The notes beneath the pieces were generated by a model that saw only the letters and a program-made list of their open reading frames with translations, had not been told where the DNA came from and did not search any database. The position numbers were made by a program, and so were the translations under genes. Below are positions 39,801 to 48,800 of a stretch of 64,000 nt of DNA, piece after piece. The stretch covers positions 94,741,285-94,805,284 of the forward strand of contig NW_026262734.1 of the NCBI RefSeq assembly GCF_021869535.1, written 5' to 3'. The stretch is from Mytilus californianus (lineage: Eukaryota; Mollusca; Bivalvia; Mytilida; Mytilidae). Numbering within the stretch: position 1 is the first letter of the stretch; the number at the start of each line of letters is the position of its first letter.

Positions 39801-42800
39801 AAACCAAAATGTGAGTTCACAGATTCTCCTCTGTCTTTTATTTATTGATTGGGTGGGAGCATAATTTATTTGATTTGTTTTAAAATTAGAACCATCTGTT
39901 TTTATGAATAATCTCATAAAATTAAGGGAGCGAGGAAAGCAATTATGTACATGTATTAAACTTTTTTATATAATTTGTTTTTTGTTACTTTTCGTTTATA
40001 GAGTATATACCAGTATGGTTGGTAAGAAAACAAGTTTGTCTCCCCTGAAAGAAGAACTCAGAAAGTTAAAGGTAAGTAAATATGTATGGTATGGTAGAGA
40101 GGAGAAGAGAATCCTTTATATTTATTACGAATGTATACAGTGGCAGGTCTAGAAATTTTCATAAGAGGGGCCCACTGACTGCCTAAGAGGGGGCCCGCTC
40201 CAGTCATGCTTCAGTGATTCACTATATAATCCACCAAATTTTTCCCACAAAAAGGGGGGCCTGGGCACCATGCAACAAACAGTTTGCCTCAACAAAATGT
40301 TATAAAACTTATACACAATGCTTATTACCACAAAACACAGAACAAGTTCGAATTTGGTGGCGTCACTTTTACCGTTTATGAGTTATGTCCCTTTATAGAC
40401 ATGTAGAAATATATGTCATTAACTTTGAAAGAAAAGAAAATGTCAATAATTGGTACATTGACTCATGCATATTTACAAGCAGTGGGCATCTGTTGCCCAT
40501 AGACACATTCTCCATTTATTTTTTGTATTTCCCATTCATTCCCATTTAGTAATTAAACTTTTCTTTAACAGTTGTTTAATGATTTGTAGTATTTAATTTG
40601 ATCTTTACGAATCAGTTATTACTATATACCTTCTCGTGCATGTTTGTTTACATTCTTTCATCACGATTTTCCCCTCTCTCTTGCCCTGTGAAGTGACCAA
40701 AGTTCTAACAAGAGGTTTCATACATATCGGAAAATTAATGTATGGGGAAGATAATAATTCAATAGCAGTATACATTTATGAAGCTTTTGATACTATAAAG
40801 GATTTTCTTTCACAAGAAATTTTACCTACACTTGTTTTATAGTAAAACTTCATTTAAAGATATATAATCGTATTCAATTTTTTTTTTTTAATTTGAAGTT
40901 TCATATGACTAAGGTTATGCATTAAAAGAGAAATCAACATTTTTTGTCAAAAATAATCTAGTGCTTTTTATTAAGCCACAAGATAACAAGGTTACTGCCA
41001 AGTTTACAAAACTGATACCAGTCCTTAACATAGCTGCAAATTGGACAGAAATCTACAAAGTTTTACAATTATACTTTTAACTGTATAAAGCTTCCAAACC
41101 AAATCTAAGCAGCCTTTTGTGTGAAAAATTTGGTTGATTATTTAGGGAATCACTGAAGCATGACTAGAGTGGGCCCTCTCTTGGGCAGTCAATGACCTCC
41201 CCCCCCCCCCCCCCCCTTACTTATGAAAATTTCTGAATCCGCCACTGGTAGACCTTTGTATCATGTTTGACTGCATTATAAAAGGAAATGAAAGAATTAC
41301 CAAATCTTCTACAAGTATACCTGTATGTCAAGATACAGGATTGAATTGCAAATCCTATACCAATTTATATTTTATTGAAAAAATTGTTCTTTTTTTCTGT
41401 CTTTGTAGATTTTAAATTTCTCTACAACAGAATTTTGTCAGGGAAAGACAATGAGATGGGGACTCGGCTGGTCATTTGATGAAACTATTAAATTTCCTGT
41501 AAGTATTGTATTATTGTTAAACCTGGAATGTGTTTTCAGTTTCATTAAGTAAAAAAATCTTGTGATAAGTCATAAATGTGGTAAGAGAACAGTTTTTGGA
41601 CAAATTGAACAAACAACTTGTCATCTGTAACACAGATATTCAATGGCTGTAAACCAAATCTGTAAACCAAATCATTATCATAGACTTCAATTTTACCATT
41701 AAGCCCTTTTATGATTAGAAACTTATTTGAACTAATTTCTTTTAGCATTGACATTCTGATTCCAATTTAACTTTGTTTTGATCAAGCAAATTAAAAAGAA
41801 TAATACTGTAATGGATCTACTTGTCTCGCGCATGTTTGTCTCTGTTTGGAAAGAACTTAATTGTGGTCCTGTTGACAAATTTAGTTGAGTTATCTCCCAT
41901 TGTCCACTATCAAGTCATTTACATTTACCACAGTGACCAGTCACATATTTCTATAAAAAGGTGAAAAAGAGATGGGTATGATTTTGAAAATCAAGGGAAA
42001 CTCTTCTGATAGAATAACAAACCATTTTGTAATTTCTTTTATTTGAAATTATTGAATAATTAATATATAGAAGTGTTGAAACAAAATGATTGACCTGAAA
42101 TACAGAGTTTAAGTAATAAAAAATAGTGACTAATGCATATATATATACCACTGCAGTTGAGTGAGCATTAGGTGTTACCCCTATGTGTATGTCCTTTAGT
42201 ATTATGTCTGTATGTCACAAAATTATTTTCCGTTCTCTAACTGTACCTTGCCACAACCAAATGTTATGAAACATATACACAATGCTTATTACCACCAAAC
42301 ACAGATCAAGTTTAAATATGGGTGGTGTCACTTTTGCTGTTCTCAAATTATGTCCCTTTATAAATGGAAAAAAATGGTAAACTTGCAGTTTCAGCACTCT
42401 AACTTTATTTTGCCACAACCAAATATTCTGAAAATTATACACAATGCTTATTACCACCAAACACAAATAAAGGTTGAATATGGTAGAGTCACCTTTATCA
42501 TTCTCAAGTTATGTCCCTTTATAAATGGAAAAATGAGATAATACAAACTCCGATCAATCACTAAGGACAACATACAGAAAGGAATGTCATTAAGTTTCAA
42601 AGAAAACAAAAAGTTATAGATAAGGTTTGAATTATTACATTGACTCATGCATATTTACAAGTGGGAGCATGTGTGTCCCACAGACACCTTTTTTAATTTT
42701 TTTTTATGGTATTTTAAATTTTCAATTTATTTCATTGTTAAGTATTTTAAATTCTTCCCTTTCCAACAATTTTAACAGTACAGTCTGCATCAAGTTTGTA

Positions 42801-45800
42801 AAACCATTATTTCCCTTTTTTCTTCAATGTCTGATCACTGGGTCAATCTTCAGTTGTTATCATTGCTCTCCAATCTACAGCCATGTTGATGAGATTTAAT
42901 AAGGCATCAATGACATTATCAATAACAAGGAACTGCAAGTTGTTAATTCATATGTGTACCTTGGTATATTATTACATTACAACGGAAAGTTTTTACATAC
43001 TCAAAAACGTTTAGCACAACAAGGATCTAGAGCCATGTCATCTCTAATGAATTCTCTCAAACAATTCTTTATCACTCCAGAAGAACAGATGTTTCTTTTC
43101 GACAGTATGGTCGGATCCGTCTTAGGCTATGCATCAGAAATATGGGGTTTCCATCGTGCTAAAGATATCGAACTTATCCATAACCGTTTTTATACGACCG
43201 CAAAAAAATTTTGTGGTCGTATATTGGTATGACGTTGGCGTCGTCGTCGTCGTCCGGCGTCGTCGTCCGAATACACATTGGTTTTCGCACTCTAACTTTA
43301 GTTTAAGTGAATGGATCTTTTTGAAATTTGACCATAAGGTTAAATACCACAAAAGGAAGGTTGGGATTGATTTTGGGGGTTATGGTACCAACAGTTAAGG
43401 AATTAGGGGCCAAAAAGGGGCCAAAAATGAGCATTTTCTAGTTTCCAGACAATAACTGTGGAACGGTGTATGGATCTCTCTGAAATTATACTACAAGTTT
43501 CCATACCACAAAGAGATGGTTAGGATTTGCTTTGGGGGGTTATGGCTCAAACCGTTTAGGAATTAGGGGCAAAAAAGGGGGAAAAACAAGGTTGTCCTGG
43601 TTAATGGACAAATACTTTAGTACAAAACATAATTTAAAGCAGTGTAAGGGAGATAAATCAAATACATCATTGAAATTATCTCCCTTACACTGCTTTTAAA
43701 TTATGTATAAAGTAATGGTTAATGAACAATAAAGATAATCTAAAACAGTGTAAGTCAAATATTGAAAAATTTCAAGAAGTAATCTTGAATTGCACAGTAT
43801 GGCGCATTAGATTTGTAAAATCTTTGATCACATTTATTTATTTGTTATGCCGAATCTAACAGTGTATTTAGATTTTTAATTTTTTGTCCAGTTTTCAAAT
43901 TGGTCTACATTAAGGTCCAAAGGGTCCAAAATTAAACTTTGTTTGATTTTAGCAAAAATTGAATATATGAGGTTCTTTGATATGCTGAATCTAAACATGT
44001 ATTTAGATTTTTGATTTTTGGCCCAGTTTTCAAGTTGGTCCAAATTTGGGTCCAAAATTAAACTTTGTTTGATTTCAACAAAAATTGAATATATGGGGTT
44101 CTTTGATATGCTGAATCTAACCATGTATTTAGATTTTTTATTTGTGGACCCCGTTATCAAATTGGTTCATATTGAGGTCAAAAGGGTCCAAAATTAAACT
44201 TTGTTTGATTTCATCTAAAATTGAATTATTGGGGTTCTTTGATATTCCAAATCTAACCGTGTATTTAGATTTTTAATTTTGGGTCCCGTTTTTTAAATTG
44301 GTCTACATTAAGGTCCAAAGGGTCCAAAATTAAACTTAGTTTGATTTTAACAAAAATTGAATTCTTGGGGTTCTTTGATATGCTGAATCTAAACATGTAT
44401 TTAGATTTTTGATTATGGGCCCAGTTTTCAAGTTGGTCCAAGATAGGGTCCAGTATTTAAACTTTGTTTGATTTCAACAAAAATTGAATATATGGGGTTC
44501 TTTGATATACTGAATCTAAACATGTATTTAGATTTTTATACGACCGCAAAAAATTTTTTGTGGTCGTATATTGGTATGACGTTGGCGTCGTCGTCGTCGT
44601 CGTCGTCGTCTGGCGTCGTCCGAAGACACATTGGTTTTCGCACTCTAACTTTAGTTTAAGTGAATGGATCTTTATGAAATTTTACCACAAGGTTCAATAC
44701 CACAAAAGGAAGGTTGGGATTGATTTTGGGGGTTATGGTAATAACAGTAAAGGAATTAGGGGCCAAAAAAGGGCCAAAAATAAGCATTTTTGTAACTTCC
44801 AGACATAACTTGTGTGTTAGTGTATGGATCTCTTTGACATTGTACCACAAGGTTCCATATCACTAAAGGAATGCTGGGATTGATTTTGGGGGTAATTGCC
44901 TCCAAATTTTAGGAATTAGGGGCCAAAAAAGGGGCAAAAAACAAGCATTTTTCTAGTTTCATGACAATAACTTGTGTGTAAGTGTATGGATCTTTCTGAA
45001 ATTGTACTACAAGGTTCCATATCACAAAGGGAAAGCTGGGTTTGAGTTTGGGGGTAATTGCCCTAAACGTTTAGGAATTTGGGGCCAAAAAGGGGCCAAA
45101 AAACACATTTTTTTCTAGTTTCCAGACAATAACTTGTGTTCAAGTGTATGGATCTCTCTGAAATTGTACTGCAAGGTACCATACCACAAAGGGAAGGCTG
45201 GGATTGAGTTTGGGGGTGATGAATCATAATGGGGGTTCAAAAAATTTTGGGGGGGGATTTATTTTTTTTTCCTTTTTTTTCTTTTTTTCCTTTTTTGTTT
45301 CTTTTAAAATTTTCCATTTTAAGTTGGTTATTTCTGATTTATATTTAAAATCAAATAATAATGATATGGTAGGAGATACACACCAAACAGGATGTGTAAA
45401 TTATTATATAATAAGTATTGTGCAATAGCAAGAAATTTTCAATTGCACAGTATTGCACAATAGCAAGAAATCTTCAATTGCACAGTATTGCGCAATAGCA
45501 AGAAATCTTCAATTGCACAGTATTGCGCAAAAGCAAGAAATATCCAATAGCACAATATTGCGCAATAGCAAGAAATTGTCAATTGTACAGTATTGCGCAA
45601 TAGCAAGAAATATTTAATAGCACAGGATTGTGCAAAAGAAGATACTTCCTATAAATTGCTTATTTCTTGACCAATTTCAATGGGGTTTTATTCTTGATTT
45701 CATGGGGTTCTTTAATATGCTGAATCTAACCGTGTATTTAGTTTTACGTTTAGGAATTTGGGGCCAAAAAGGGGCCAAAAAACACATTTTTTTCTAGTTT

Positions 45801-48800
45801 CCAGACAATAACTTGTGTTCAAGTGTACGGATCTCTCTGAAATTGTACTGCAAGGTACCATACCACAAAGGGAAGGCTGGGATTGAGTTTGGGGGTGATG
45901 AATCATAATGGGGGTTCAAAAAATTTTGGGGGGGGATTTATTTTTTTTCCTTTTTTTTCTTTTTTTCCTTTTTTGTTTCTTTTAAAATTTTCCATTTTAA
46001 GTTGGTTATTTCTGATTTATATTTAAAATCAAATAATAATGATATGGTAGGAGATACACACCAAACAGGATGTGTAAATTATTATATAATAAGTATTGTG
46101 CAATAGCAAGAAATTTTCAATTGCACAGTATTGCACAATAGCAAGAAATCTTCAATTGCACAGTATTGCGCAATAGCAAGAAATCTTCAATTGCACAGTA
46201 TTGCGCAATAGCAAGAAATATCCAATAGCACAATATTGCACAATAGCAAGAAATTGTCAATTGTACAGTATTGCGCAATAGCAAGAAATATTTAATAGCA
46301 CAGGATTGTGCAAAAGAAGATACTTCCTATAAATTGCTTATTTCTTGACCAATTTCAATGGGGTTTTATTCTTGATTTCATGGGGTTCTTTAATATGCTG
46401 AATCTAACCGTGTATTTAGTTTTTGGATTTTGGGCCCCGTTTTTAAATTGGTCCACATTGAGGTCCAAAGGGTCCAAAATTAAACTTTGTTTGATTTCAT
46501 CAAAAATTGAATTATTGGGGTTCTTTGATATGCCGAATCTAACTGTGTATTTAGATTCTTAAATTTTGGTTCCGTTTTCAAATTGGTCTACATTAAGGTC
46601 CAAAGGGTCCAAAATTAAACTTAGTTTGATTTTAACAAAAATTGAATTCTTAGGGTTCTTTGATATGCTGAATCTAAACATGTATTTAGATTTTTGATTA
46701 TGGGCCCAGTTTTCAAGTTGGTCCAAATCAGGGTCCAAAATTAAACTTTGTTTGATTTCAACAAAAATTGAATATATGGGGTTCTTTGATATGCTGAATC
46801 TAACCATGTATTTAGATTTTTGATTTTTGTGCCCTGTTATCAACTTTGTCCACATTGAGGTCAAAAGGGTCCAAAATTAAACTTTGTTTGATTTCATCAA
46901 AAATTGAATTATTGGGGTTCTTTGATATGCCGAATCTAACCGTTTATTTAGATTCTTAATTTTTGGTTCCGTTTTCAAATTGGTCTACATTAAGGTCCAA
47001 AGGGTCCAAAATTAAACTTAGTTTGATTTTAACAAAAATTGAATTCTTAGGGTTCTTTGATATGCTGAATCTAAACATGTATTTAGATTTTTGATTATGG
47101 GCCCAGTTTTCAAGTTGGTCCAAATCGGGGTCCAAAATTAAACTTTGTTTGATTTCAACAAAAATTGAATATATGGGGTTCTTTGATATGCTGAATCTAA
47201 CCATGTATTTAGATTTTTGATTTTTGTGCCCCGTTATCAACTTTGTCCACATTGAGGTCAAAAGGGTCCAAAATTAAACTTTGTTTGATTTCATCAAAAA
47301 TTGAATTATTGGGGTTCTTTGATATGCCGAATCTAACCGTGTATTTAGATTCTTAATTTTTGGTTCCGTTTTCAAATTGGTCTACATTAAGGTCCAAAGG
47401 GTCCAAAATTAAACTTAGTTTGATTTTAACAAAAATTGAATTCTTAGGGTTCTTTGATATGCTGAATCTAAACATGTATTTAGATTTTTGATTATGGGCC
47501 CAGTTTTCAAGTTGGTCCAAATCGGGGTCCAAAATTAAACTTTGTTTGATTTCAACAAAAATTGAATATATGGGGTTCTTTGATATGCTGAATCTAACCA
47601 TGTATTTAGATTTTTGATTTTTGGGCCCCGTTATCAACTTTGTCCACATTGAGGTCAAAAGGGTCCAAAATTAAACTTTGTTTGATTTCATCAAAAATTG
47701 AATTCTTGGGGTTCTTTGATATGCTGAATCTAACCATGTATTTAGATTTTGGATATTGGACCATAATAGGTGAATGTCCAATTTAAAATTTTTAAGTTCT
47801 TAGACCACATTCAATCTGTGTTAGAAACCTATGCTGTGTCAAATATTTAATCACAATCCAAATCCAAAGCTGTATCAAGCTTGAATGTTGTGTCCATACT
47901 TGCCCCAACTGTTCAGGGTTCGACCTCTGCGGTCGTATCAAGCTGCGCCCAGCGAAGCATTTTATTGATTATGGGCCCAGTTTTCAAGTTGGTCCAAATT
48001 GGGGTCCAAAATTAAACTTTGTTTGATTTCAACAAAAATTGAATATATGAGGTTCTTTGATATGCTGAATCTAACCATGTATTTAGATTTTTTATTTGTA
48101 GGCCCCGCTATCAAATTGGTTCATATTGAGGTCAAAAGGGTCCAAAATTAAACTTTGTTTGATTTCATCAAAAATTGAATTATTGGGGTTCTTTGATATT
48201 CCAAATCTAACCGTGTATTTAGATTTTTAATTTTAAGTCCCGTTTTTTAAATTGGTCTACATTAAGGTCCAAAGGGTCCAAAATTAAACTTAGTTTGATT
48301 TTTGCAAAAATTGAATTCTTGGGGTTCTTTGATATGCTGAATCTAAACATGTGTTTAGATTTTTGATTATGGGCCCAGTTTTCAAGTTTGTCCAAGTTGG
48401 GGTCCAAAATTAAACTTTGTTTGATTTCAACAAAAATTGAATATATGGGGTTCTTTGATATGCTGAATCTAACCATGTATTTTGATTTTGGACATTGGAC
48501 CATAATAGGTAAATTAAAAAAATTCAAGTTCTTAGACCACATTCTTTCTGTGTCAGAAACCTATGCTGTGTCAAATATTTAATAACAATCCAAATTCAGA
48601 GCTGTATCAAGCTTGAATGTTGTGTCCATACTTGCCCCAACTGTTCAGGGTTCGACCTCTGCGGTCGTATCAAGCTGCGCCCCAGCGAAGCATTTTATTG
48701 TAGATTTGTGTTAAAATTGGGTCGAAATGTACCAACATGTTTTTTATATGGCGAACTTGGCCATTTACCTCTTTTTATTGTTAGAAAACAAAAAATATTG

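Larger units (their letters stand above)
44538..47964 (+). mobile_element. HINE-like element, family 1, nested inner copy B
   Basis: Same start (ATACGACCGCAAAAAATTT, GTCGTCGTCGTC run) and same end (GCGGTCGTATCAAGCTGCGC, AGCGAAGCATTTTA) as copy A, and it interrupts a 133-bp unit of copy A. Flanks rejoin as ...TTTAGATTTTT/GATTATGGGCCC, which matches the uninterrupted neighbouring units exactly. It contains a 679-bp tandem duplication and three 397-bp higher-order units. Confidence 0.85.
43192..48697 (+). mobile_element. HINE-like tandem-repeat element, family 1, outer copy A
   Basis: Begins after TTTTT with ATACGACCGCAAAAAAATTT and its hairpin partner TGGTCGTAT, then GTCGTCGTCGTCGTC. Two kinds of tandem unit follow: about 165 bp (CCAGACAATAACT, GTGTATGGATCTCT, GGGGCCAAAAAGGGG) and about 133 bp (GGGTCCAAAATTAAACTTTG, GGTTCTTTGATATGCTGAAT). 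It ends with the inverted start motif TGCGGTCGTAT set about 27 bp inward, a GCTG-CGCCC-CAGC hairpin and GCATTTTA/TT. It splits the LINE. Copy B is nested inside it. Confidence 0.85.

Noticed and set aside
45421..45632. Regular 35-bp repeats resembling a CRISPR array
   Set aside because: Units are contiguous with no unique spacers, and the context is an animal transposable element.
46559..47658. Three 101-residue minus-strand open frames, nearly identical, at 397-bp spacing
   Set aside because: They are translations of a homogenised tandem array. No codon-level constraint, start context or domain; similar frames occur wherever the unit occurs.
47928..47950. GGGTTCGACCTC resembling a tRNA B box at the ends of family 1 elements
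   Set aside because: No A box at the right distance, no cloverleaf, and the sequence is fixed as part of the element's 3' terminal structure.
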